From contig JASPKZ010009890.1 in the NCBI GenBank assembly GCA_030220185.1, forward strand, positions 52,501 through 116,500: a DNA stretch of 64,000 nucleotides. Reading direction: 5' to 3'. The stretch comes from Diploptera punctata. Taxonomy: Eukaryota; Arthropoda; Insecta; Blattodea; Blaberidae. Every line of letters begins with the position of its first letter. Within the stretch, counting starts at the first letter, position 1. Under the pieces are notes generated by a model. The model was not told where the DNA came from. It did no database searches and was given only the letters and a program-made list of their open reading frames with translations. Positions 40,001 through 52,000 of the stretch are shown here, piece after piece. Made by a program: the position numbers and the translations under genes.

Positions 40001-43000
40001 GATATCTTGACAACGGTTGATTTGTGGACCCATGTTTATTGGAGCTTTTTGCTACTTTTGGCCAGTACTTTCCATGTTTGAATTATTGAACATCACTTCT
40101 GAAACACCCTGTATTTTGTAAATTGTTGAGTGTTAATTTTTCAATAATTGTTATTATCTGACACAGTATTTCATAATTAGAAGTACCCTCAACAAGAATG
40201 AGAAATGCAATATTGTTAAAAATAAAAGAGTAAAGATGCTATATAGAAGTTAAAAGGTGAATGTAAGAGATAAAGGAGAAATTTTTTAATAATTAACTGT
40301 ACACAATAATTTGGACATTGGTTAACAGGTCCACCACTTTTAAAGAAATAACATAATATATAATATTGGTGTTCCTGTGCCCTGTGCAATGATAACAGTT
40401 GATAATATGAAGAAAATTCTCTCCCCATGTATTATCCAGAAAGGAACTTGAGCCATCCAATCCATAGAAGATATCATGTTGCTGAGCTCACCTTCAGCCA
40501 CATAGAATGATATTAAATTTTGACATCTCTCAAATTTGCTTGCTTGGTGGAACTGCAAACCCATCATATAAAACCTCAAATTAAGAATAAACAACTTTTT
40601 TTTAAGTCGGGGACCACCTTGAAGGATATTAAACTTCATAAGTTAAATTAGTTCACCCTAATCACTGATGAAAACATAAATACTGCATGATATTAAAAAA
40701 CATAACTACTCTATTTGAAGAAAAAAATTCATGCCTGAATCGGGCATTTGAACCCGATGTCTCTGGTTCTCTACATCAGTGCTCTCTATCCACTAAGCTA
40801 CCAGGCATTCCAATTCAAAAGCATATTATTTCTTCTCTTTATTATATGATTTCCCACATGCCGAGGTAAGAACTTCTCTTTCCACTATGCCTCTAGCGGC
40901 TTCTTTAACATATGGAACTAGAAGTTCTTACTTTGAAACGTGGAATTCATATAATGAAAGAGAGAAATACCGCACTGTATTTCAGTCGGAATGCCAGTGG
41001 ATAGAGCACTGGTGATGTATAGAACCAGAGACATCGGGTTCAAATCCTGATTCAGGCGTATATTTTTCACTTCAAAGAAAATTTGTCATTTGGTGAGAAG
41101 TAATAAATTTAATTACTTATTTTAGGAATTCACACTATTTTACCCTAAATTTTACCTTAATAAATTGAATATTTAAGATAACTGCTCTAATTAGATTTTC
41201 TCACCAAAGTAATGTGATGGTTGCAAAGTATGTTGGATTCAAGTGAGGTTCACGTGCCACAAGAGGAGGAAACAACAATCTTGCTGTACTCATTATTGAA
41301 TCAAGATGATTAGCAAATGTTACATTAGAAGTATATAATTAAATCAAAATTGAAAGAGTATCAAAAAGAAATATATTTATTGAAATTTTACCTTGTAGTA
41401 TAATTAGTTCTTAGGAAAATTTTTGGACCAAAGAGAGGTGAACAGACAGGTGAATGGAGAAGACTACATAACAGTGAACTACATGGTCTTTATAGGAAGC
41501 CAGATATAATAAGAACAGTTAAGTCTCATAGACTGCGGTGTGGGACATGTGGCAGGAATGGGGAGTGAAAGACATGCATGGAAGCTTATTGTAGAAAAGC
41601 TGGAGCGAAAACGTCCAGTTGGTAGGCCAAGAATGAGGTGGATGAATAACATTAACTATGATTTGAGGGAAGTAGATTATACAGGAGATGATTGGAAAAC
41701 ATTAGCTCAGGATAGGGATGTATGGAGAGATGTCTGCGCAGCCATGAACCTATGGGTTCAATAGTGGCGGTGAGTTAGTTAATTAGTATAAAACTTTGGT
41801 GGACTTTTTATCATATTTGGATAATTTTATTGTCCCATCAAACTGCCCCTCAGAACACACCAGTGTGTTAAGGCCTAATGGCTGTAAGTGCTATATTAGA
41901 CCATAAATATTTCAACCAACATTTTTTTTTTCACAGGAACAAATTTTGATGTTAAAACTTTGAAAGAAACTGGTGTTATTCGCCCTTGCTTCTGTATATT
42001 CGACATATTGTTATATAATGATCAAGTATTGACAAACAAACCATTGATAGAACGAATTAAATATCTTGAAAATTTGTTTAATCCTCATCCAGGCGTTCTC
42101 ATGTTTACTGAACGCAAGCAAGTTTTTAATAGAGAGGAAGTAATAAATGAACTAAATGAAGCTATAGACAATAGATTGGAAGGAATTGTGTTGAAGGATC
42201 CAACTTCAATTTACAAACCAAATACAAGGAAAGGTGGTTGGTACAAAATCAAACCAGAGGTAATTACTTTTTTATTATTACTATTATTGTTATTATTAAT
42301 ATTATCATGGCTTGAACTTTTATAGGAATCAATCACTATGAGGTTTAATTTAAGATAAAATCAAATGTTTCATACTTCTCCTCATATTAATCTTTTAAGT
42401 AGATCGTGATTTCAAGACCATAACAGTCCCATCTTCAGTACCATCTTGACAGCTGATTTTTTTTTTTAATTTTGTTGAGTTGTTTCTTGACTCACCTCAT
42501 ATTTCTTAACTCCCTCGCAGATCCAGATTTCGTCACTGTATTTGTGACATTCTCAATGCTGTTCACGTTCACAACTGACGTCCAATGGTCTGCTCTCCTG
42601 CATACTGACCATCAGATGGTGCGGAGGTCAGTCTGCAGGAGAGGAGACCGTTGGAGGTCAGTTGTGAACGTGAACAGCATTGAGAATGTCACAAATACAG
42701 TGACGAAATCTGGATTTGCGAGGGAGTTAAGTATGAGGTGAGTCAACAAACAGCTCAACAAAATTAAAATAAACCTCATAGTGATGTTTTTATTATTAAT
42801 TTAACATTTCTCAATGAAAGATAAATTAAATTTGAAGAGAAAATTTTTTTTTTTCGCCTAGACCGGGACTCGAACCCGGGACCCTTGGCTTTCCGGGCCA
42901 AGTGCTCTACCAACTGAGCTACCAAGGCGAGTTACGATCTAGACGCAAATTTTTCTCTTATATATGTTGTAATTCCCTATCGCCAAATGCTTTTGAAACC

Positions 43001-46000
43001 ATTGTTTCTATCTTTGCAAATGGCGGCTTCTTAGTTAAGAAGACATTTATTGGAAATTTAACATACTTTAAAAGCCAGTAAGGCCTCTAATGATGTTTTT
43101 ATTATTAATTTAAACATTTCTCAATGAAAGATAAATTAAATTTGAAGAGAAAAATTTTCGCCTAGACCGGGACTCGAACCCGGGACCCTTGGCTTTCCGG
43201 GCAAAGTGCTCTACCAACTGAGCTACCGAGGCGAGTTACGATCTAGACGCAAATTTTTCTCTTATATACGTTGTAATTCCCTATCGCAAAATGCTTTTGA
43301 AAACATTGTTTCTATCTTTGCAAATGGCGGTCTTAGTTAAGAAGACATTTATTGAAATTTAACATTACTTTAAAAGCCAGTAAGGCCTCTAATGATGTTT
43401 TTATTATTAATTTAACATTTCTCAATGAAAGATAAATTAAATTGAAGAGAAAAATTTCGCCTAGACGGGGACTCGAACCCGGGACCCTTGGCTTTCGGGC
43501 CAAGTGCTCTACCAACTGAGCTACCGAGGCGAGTTACGATCTAGACGCAAATTTTTCTCTTATATACGTTGTAATTCCCTTACTGGCTTTTAAAGTAATG
43601 TTAAATTTCCAATAAATGTCTTCTTAACTAAGAAGCCGCCATTTGCAAAGATAGAAACAATGGTTTCAAAAGCATTTGGCGATAGGGAATTACAACGTAT
43701 ATAAGAGAAAAAATTTGCGTCTAGATCGTAACTCGCCTCGGTTAGCTCAGTTGGTAGAGCACTTGGCCCGGAAAGCCAAGGGTCCCGGGTTCGAGTCCCG
43801 GTCTAGGCGAAAATTTTTTCTCTTCAAATTTAATTTATCTTTCATTGAGAAATGTTAAATTAATAATAAAAACATCAATAGAGGCCTTACTGGCTTTTAA
43901 AGTAATGTTAAATTTCCATAAATGTCTTCTTAACTAAGAAGCCGCCATTTGCAAAGATAGAAACAATGGTTTCAAAAGCATTTGGCGATAGGGAATTACA
44001 ACATATATAAGAGAAAAATTTGCGTCTAGATCGTAACTCGCCTCGGTAGCTCAGTTGGTAGAGCACTTGGCCCGGAAAGCCAAGGGTCCCGGGTTCGAGT
44101 CCCGGTCTAGGCGAAAATTTTTCTCTTCAAATTTAATTTATCTTTCATTGAGAAATGTTAAATTAATAATAAAAACATCATTAGAGGCCTTACTGGCTTT
44201 TAAAGTAATGTTAAATTTCCAATAAATGTCTTCTTAACTAAGAAGCCGCCATTTGCAAAGATAGAAACAATGGTTTCAAAAGCATTTGGCGATAGGGAAT
44301 TACAACGTATATAAGAGAAAAATTTGCGTCTAGATCGTAACTCGCCTCGGTAGCTCAGTTGGTAGAGCACTTGGCCCGGAAAGCCAAGGGTCCCGGGTTC
44401 GAGTCCCGGTCTAGGCGAAAAAAAAAAAAAAAATTTCTCTTCAAATTTAAACCTCATAGTGTTATTTCCTACCATATAACTTAACTGATGTTATGTCGAT
44501 CATGGTCTTGAAATCGTGATCTACTTAGAAGATTAATATGAGGAGAGGTATGAAACATTTGATTTTATCTTACATTATCATGACTGTCCATTTTTCACTT
44601 CTTTGATATTGAAAATAAATTTACCTTTTAAAACTGGATTATATGCTTAATCTTATTTACCCTAGTGTTTATTTTTAGCTACTGATATATTAATTTCAAT
44701 TGTACTATTTCTCACTATCATCAGTTTCCAGGATTGAGTTTATTAGCCCATTAATGTTATAATTCTTTATGAGCTAACTGGTGAATTTTAAAAATTTAAA
44801 CTATGTGTAAGCTCAACAGTAGTCCATAATTTCAATGTAGATAATATTACATTTTGGAGTTTTCACTGAAGTCTGAGGTAACAGAGTCTATAGGATATTT
44901 CTAGGACAATTTGTGAATGTATAGCTCAGCAGAATATGTTCTAAATCATCTTCTTCAGCTTGACAGAGTGGACACATAGGTGAGTCAGTTGGGTAAACCC
45001 TTATAGATATGTATTAGTTCTCAACATGATAACTTTTTACAGTGTGGCGTTGTCAACCCCATGACCAACCTCCAATCTGGGGGACCAAGTCTTTTGATTT
45101 CAGTGTCAGTTTCTTCAACTGCAGCTACAGTGTCTGATCTACCCCTTGATTTTGTGTCACAGTTTACTCCCTTTGTCTTTGAAATATCTCTTCACCGTAA
45201 GGCAGTGAGTCACTCCTTTATCCCCGAGAGTGTGTTGTCCCTTCCGCCAGTTTCACTGTACCATAGGTTTCCTTTTCTGCTGTTGAGGTCTTCACCATTA
45301 TTCTGGCATGAATCCCTCACAGGAACTAGCTGAACCTAGGTTGTTAATCCTCCCCCCCTCATTTCTCCTCCTGGCTTGGGACTGACAATGACAGAGTTCA
45401 TCGCGTTTATCTCCCTTTATATGCATTGTATTGACTTTATAAGTAATGAGTGTACTATATTACACTCTTCCAGGCAATCTTTAGTTACTAATGACTTAGG
45501 CAAGAATTGCAAATCGACCTTTACCATGTAGTATCTTTCCATCTTCTTTTTAAACAATCAGGCAGCTTTAGTTTACCACATTTTCTATCAAGGGTGTGTT
45601 TTTAGGGGGTGAAGGACACATAAGTATTACTGTATAAGCGCATCAAATTTTGCAATATAAATTGTGGAAAAAATATTTGTCTTACATTTTCACTAAAAAG
45701 CAGTGCAAAAGACAGAAGTAGGCCTACACCATATTTAAATCTGGCAATGTTGTAAATTCCAAAGTTTTTTGCCGGCTATGTAATGGCACATTTGGGCTGC
45801 GGCTCAGCCATTAACACAAGGGTAAAATGGATGGTCAGTTGGTAGGGGTAGAATATTCATTAACATTCCTGTTCACTGTGTGTAAACATGGGTCGATGCA
45901 GAGCAAGCTATACCTCCAAATTCAAGCTACAAGTAGTGCGCTATGCAGCAAAACACAGAAATAGGACAGCTGGAAGAAAGTTTGATGTGGATGAAAAGAA

Positions 46001-49000
46001 TGTACGACGGTGGGTCCAAACAAAACAGGCACTTGAAAACACATCAAAACATAGACAATCTTTCCACGGAAAAAAAGTGAAATATCCACAGTTAGAAAGA
46101 GGTCTCCTGGATTATATATGGAGAACAAGGGTAGACTGATTTTCTGTATCCGTCAAAATGAAACAATTCAAAAATCTTAAGATAGCCAAGAATATGGAAA
46201 TCCCATGCAATGAATTTAAGGCAAGTTACAGCTGGGCAAGGTTATTTATGACATGTCATGATCTTGTAATTCGGCAGTGCACATCGATAGCACAGAAACT
46301 TCCCGATATGTACCAGTCATCTAGTTATTTCATGTATAGGCCACGCCCTAATTTTGAAACTTAATTTTAGGTAAAAAAAAGTGTGGCCTATACATGCGTA
46401 AATACGGTATAGCAATTGTAAAATAGGACAAAATATTATCCTTAATATAGTCATATATGCAAATACTGTCTCAAAAACATGTATTAAATACAAAGTTTAA
46501 AATTAATATAGGCTAAAATAAATAAAGAAAATAATGTTTTTATTATTCGTTTTTAAACATCTTAATGATGGACATTATTGATAATTATATTATTTTTAGT
46601 CTCATCATCTTACCTCAATATTAATGTTCAAGAACAAATCAACATTAATATTGAGGTAAGATGTTGAGACTAAAAATAATATAATTAAAATAACCTCAAA
46701 ATATCACTTCCTAAAATTAAATATTATTGATAATGTTAAATAATATATAAATCAGTTTTATTTTGGGACTCCTGTCTTGTAACATGTGTTCAAGTCATCC
46801 TCATTTATATTTGAAGAAAAAAATTCTCGCCTAGACCGGGACTCGAACCCGGGACCCTTGGCTTTCCAGGCCAAGGGTCCCGGGTTCGAGTCCCGGTCTA
46901 GGCGAGAATTTTTCTCTTCAAATATAATTTATCCTTCAATGAGAAGTGTTAAATTAATAATAAAATCGTCGTCCTCATTTGTTTGCATTCCTTCCAGGCT
47001 CCTATTCTTTACTTTTAATCTTACAAGGTTTGTAATAAAAAATGAATTTTTAAAATTAAGTAAATTTACTTACTTTTTATGTGTTTTCTTTAGTATACAG
47101 ATGGATTAATGGATCACATGGATCTCATTATTATGGGTGGATTTTGGAGAAGGACGTCGCAAAGGACACATTAGCCATTTTCTACTTGGAGCAGCAGTTC
47201 CTCCTAAAAGAGAAGGTATTTGATATCTTTATAAATGAATATATCTGAGGTATGCAAGTTTTAAAGAGCCAAGTCTGTTGTTACCAGTACAGGGTGTCAC
47301 AAGATTAGTATGATTCAACCTTAATTTAAATTTTCTTAATTGTGTTTCCACCACTTCTCATATCGAGTAGCTATTCATTCATCCTCATAAGGCTGAGTGA
47401 CCATGTTGCACATGCTATATACAATATATAGCCAGGATTCCTGGGATACCAGTCAAACATGCTAATTGCTAAAATACAGAAATAGTCATTTAATATCATT
47501 CCTTAATCTAAAATAAAGGTAAAGTTATCATGTGTTTATAGGTTATGAAAACATGAACATAAGGATTTGTTTCGATCCTGGTGGACTAGTAATTACCATG
47601 CTTGCCTTTGGTTCCCAGGTTCAAACCCAGCTAGGTTTCTTCGGAAGGGAACTAAAGTTATGGATTTCTTGTTGTATGAAGGTTTCCAGATACTGGCAAA
47701 GTTTGAGAGATAATCTAAAACTTATCATTACATCTTCTCAAAGTACTCTCCTCAACCACTATACACCTGGCCATCCTTCGGAACCAAGACTGGAAGCACT
47801 GATGCCAGTCAATGTCCTCAATGATATTAAGCTCCTCTCTATATCCAATGACAGCATCTTCCAGGCTTGCAAACCGCTTTCCACGCAGTCGGTTTTTCAA
47901 GGAGGGGAACAGGAAGAAGTCGCAAGGTGTTACGTCAGGACTGTAGGGAGGATGAGTCATAAGTTTCACAGGAGTACTCTCCAGAAAATTAATTGTGACA
48001 TTGGCTGTGTGGGCAGAGGCATTGTTATGGTGCAGTTTGATGCCCCTAAGTCCAGTTCTCGGTCTCTTTTCACACACTTTTTGAAAAACTTCCAGGAGAC
48101 AAACTGTCATATACCACTCAGCACTAACTCTCCTACGACCTTCAAGAGGAATTGTTGCCACATGACCACTATCGGAGAAGAATGTCTCTACCATTTTTTT
48201 CCCTACACTCCTAGCCCTCTTCGACCTTGGTCGGAGGTGTGTCATCTGGAAATACCCAGATTGATGACTGTCGCTTTGTTTCTTTCTTGGTTCATACTGG
48301 TATATGCATGTTTCGTCATCGTTTACAATCCCAGGAACATGGCGAGAGTTCCTGTTATCTTATCTTTGCAGCATTTCATGGCACCATTCCACACGAGCTA
48401 CCTTTTCCCTTCCATTAAATTATAGGGCACCCTGCGAGAAGAAATTTTCCTCCCTTTAAAAAATCATGCAAAATGTTTTAATACTTCCCAAGCCTATACC
48501 AAGGGTTGCCTCAATATCCTTGTATGTTACTTGTGGATCTTCTTGCACCATTTTCTCCACAGTGGTGATGTTTTCCTTGGTAACTGCCGTTGAGGGTCTT
48601 TCGCTTCTCTCTTCGTCTTTGAGGGAAGTTCGACTTCTCTTAAATTCTGCGAACCAACTGAAAACTGTTGTACAGGAGGGAGCAAGGTCCCCGAAAGCCT
48701 ACCTAAGTTCTCAAGACTGTTCCTGATGTAACCTGAATTTAAAATCATAATAAATCATGGAACGAAAATGTTCATGTTGCAGTTCCATTGCGAGACACTG
48801 AGTTACTGTTATCCTGCTTTGTTTCAACCCCAACTGTTAAGGGAGGAAATTATGTGTAAATACAGTTAAAAGTATGGGCTATTGCATGGTATATCCAGCT
48901 TAATCTTGTCTCAAACAGATTACTGGAATCCGGAAACTTTCTGAGTGACCCTCGTAGATATATGGCATGTAATAGAATCTCAAGTCTGAAAAGAAGAGAC

Positions 49001-52000
49001 CTCTAAACAAAATTTGTCAGGCCTTTCATGTCCTGATTTGAATTTTGGTATTAATGACCTTTGTCTGTTAAGAGCATCATTGAATAAAATACTACTACTA
49101 CTACAGAGATTTACAATTCTAAGCCAAAGGCAAGAGAGGGTGAGAATTATCTCAGATGCTATGGCAGACTTTACCCAGGAATGTTTCCAGTTTTTATTTT
49201 GTAGGACATTGAATGTCCCCTATGTCCAGTCAGAACACAGAGTAAAAAAAAATCTCTGCTGAGCTATCTAGCTCATCACAATGTAAAATAAAACATAATT
49301 GTATTATTTAAAATTAATGAAATTATTTTCAGTCTGATCATCTTACCTCAATATTAATGTTGATTTGTTCTTGGACATGTTTCAAAACAATTCTGTTTTA
49401 TCATCAGCTTTTCCAGACTCAACATTAATATTGAGGTAAGATGATCAGACTGAAAATAATTTAATTAAAATAACCTCAAAATATCATTTCCTAAAATTCA
49501 ATAATAATTGTATTATATTTGAAGAGAAAAATTTTCACCCAGACCGAGACTCGAACCCGGGACCTTTGGCTTTCTACCATCTGAGCTATCGGGGCGAGTT
49601 CCGATCTAGACACAAATTTTTCTCTTATGTACATTGTAATTCTCAGCACCAAATGCTATGAAGCCTTTGCTTCTATCTTTGCAAATGGCAGCTTTTTAGT
49701 TAAGAGAGACATTTGTCAGGAATTTTAACACAACTTTATAAAGCCAGTAGGGCTTCAATTGAAGTATATAAGAGAAAAATTTGCATCTAGATCGGAACTC
49801 GTCCCGATAGCTCAGATGGTAGAGCATTGGACTAGAAAGCCAAAGGTCCCGGGTTCGAATCTCGGTCTGGGCAAAAAAAAATTTTCTCTTCAAATATAAT
49901 TTATCCTTCAGTGAGAAGTGTTAAATTAATAATAAAAACATCACATAATTATATATTATGAAAATACAATAGGAAACAAATTTATGAGGTTTTACTTAAT
50001 AAATTTATTACATAACTATATCATTGAAAGTTTGAGATACATATTTATTGTAAATTAGTTAAAATTCTATGAATCACTTTGATTTTACATAAAAAAATTA
50101 AATTATGTTTTGCCATAAATACAGTAATTCATTCACTCTTCTTCAAACACCAATGCAGATTTTAATTTCTGAAAGCCTTTTTAATAATTTATGCATCTTC
50201 CAATTCTTGATTGGTTATTTTTCTTTGTTATGACCATTATTCAGTCATACATATTTGCTGTTCTTATAATGTTATATAAACTCATGAAACGAAGAAACAA
50301 ATAAAGGAATAAAATTAGATAAAACACACTACTTGAAAACATTATTATATGCTGATGACCAGGTAATAATAGCAAATACAGAAGACGAACTTCAAAGGAA
50401 TATTTTTAAACTACATAATATATGTGAACAATATAATCTCAAAATATCCATAGAAAAAACTAAGGTAATGGCATTCCAAGGAAAAAATCAAATCAGATCG
50501 AAAATAGTAATAGGAAACAAAATCATAGAACAGGTGAACCATCTCTATTACCTAGGATGTGACATTTCATTTAATTATGATAATGATATAAATAATAAAA
50601 TAGCAAAATTCCAGGGAATATGTGGTACGATAAAACGATCACTAAATAACAAAACAACAAGAGAGACCCAATTGAAATTTTATAAAATGTTGGCAGTACC
50701 GGTACTGCTCTATGGATCAGAAGCCTGGATACATAAGAAATAAGATCTAAGTAGGATAACGGCAGCAGAAATGAAATTTCTGAGATCTGTTAAAGGGTGC
50801 ACTAAGGAAGACAGAAATAAGACAGAAACTTGAAATATTTGCAATAACTGATAAAATAGATACATATAGACAAAATGGAAGCAACACATAGACAGAATGA
50901 ATGAAGATAGATATCCAAAACAAATAACAAAATATAAACCTAAAGGCACCCGAGATATGGGCAGACCTAGAAAGAGATGGGCTGAAGTCGGAACGGGTCA
51001 ACAGACCTAATCCATGAATGCAGATGATGATGATGATGAAACTCATGAAGGAGAAGAAGGAATTTGTATTGGATTAATTGATAACATTCACAATATATTT
51101 ATTGATATTGATATTTTTAATTAAAAACCTGTTGTGAAATCAGAATATATCTGACCATTCAACACTACACAAAAACTATCTGCAATATGCTATGAAGAGA
51201 TAATGGAGAGCATAAGATATTTTTTCATGTGGGTTGTGATTGACGAAACAACTGTTTCTAAAGAGACGTAATGTAGCAAATCTTGTGGTAGAAAAGTTGC
51301 AACCTGACAGTGCTTCCAAACCTTTTTTTAACCAACTGCAAAGGTGGACCGTACAAATCATTCACTATTGCAAGATTTGTGAGTGATGGCCTAAAAGTGT
51401 TGTGACCTACCAGAATTCAAAAAGAGAAAGTGTTAGTGTTGTATTCTGATGCAGCACCATACATGCTTAAAGCTGCAACTTCTCTGAAGGATATTAAACA
51501 ATGGTGTACAGACAAAAGTCTGCACGAAGTTTGGTATCAAGTGGAGTGTGTAACAGAATTACATTTTGGAAAGATGTGCTTATGCACTTCAAGCAACTCC
51601 AACTCTGTCCTCAGGTAGCAGTCGAGAGATTACTCTCATCGCACTTCCTCAGCTGAAGAGGCGAATTAAAGCCGAAACAGAGAATCAACACAAGATTGTT
51701 CACAAACACAGTTCCAAAGAATGTGTTTGCTTTGACCAAAAGCATTCCAGACAAACCTTCGCAACATGACCGAAGCGTTTGACAAAGCTTGAACTTTGAG
51801 CCTTCTTCGCCGGTTTTTGTGCATGTGGCACCTGTTTGCAAGTCAATCTAGCAAAATGGGATGAATTGAATGCCCAGTTGTGTAATTCCTGTTTTCAATC
51901 TATTCGATTCTCATCAGCGTGGTGAACAAGCCATGGAAGAAGGAAATTTAATGTTTTAAAATAATTTTCCCATTCATTCATAAGTATTGTTTGTACATTT

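Larger units (their letters stand above)
42466..42783. repeat. Foldback element family G (near-perfect palindrome)
   Basis: Arms of about 130 bp run from gagttgtttcttgactcacc (about 42477) to ggtgagtcaacaaacagctc (about 42738). They share the segments aactccctcgcagatccaga, cgtcactgtatttgtgacat and tgctgttcacgttcacaact with their complements. The centre is near 42614. Each arm carries a hammerhead-like motif. The open frames in it come from the palindrome and are not genes. Confidence 0.88.
42310..44590. mobile_element. Nested foldback cluster: family D outside, family G inside, SINE array in G
   Basis: The outer arms (42316-42450 and about 44495-44590) are PLE family D pseudo-LTRs in opposite orientation, sharing atgaggagaggtatgaaaca and its complement. 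Inside lies a second foldback (42466-42783). Its shared end aaacctcatagtg is duplicated by insertion of the SINE array 42784-44448. The order of events is therefore D, then G, then SINE. Confidence 0.78.

Noticed and set aside
42472..42741. An 89-codon open frame at the family G foldback
   Set aside because: It exists because both arms of a palindrome are open; the encoded sequence has no domain.
42784..44448. A cluster of six tRNA genes
   Set aside because: The cores lie inside repeated SINE units, with a C at position 33 and mismatched acceptor stems, so they are tRNA-derived repeats. A covariance score would be needed to claim any as functional.
42784..44448. CRISPR-like regular repeats
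   Set aside because: Repeats of about 300 bp in two orientations in a eukaryotic intron are SINE units, not a CRISPR array.
45888..46139. Possible domesticated psq/CENP-B-type host gene
   Set aside because: The reading frame stops after the first helix-turn-helix and the second domain is frameshifted. Terminal transposon sequence lies nearby, so a Tigger/pogo remnant explains it.
47532..48425. A 297-codon plus-strand frame
   Set aside because: It lies opposite the mariner transposase on the minus strand, has no recognisable domain, and overlaps the transposon. It is a shadow frame.
51430..51618. Host CGGBP1-like gene
   Set aside because: The similarity to the SDAAPYM block is real but spread over broken frames, with no intact exon structure. 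A transposon remnant is more likely.
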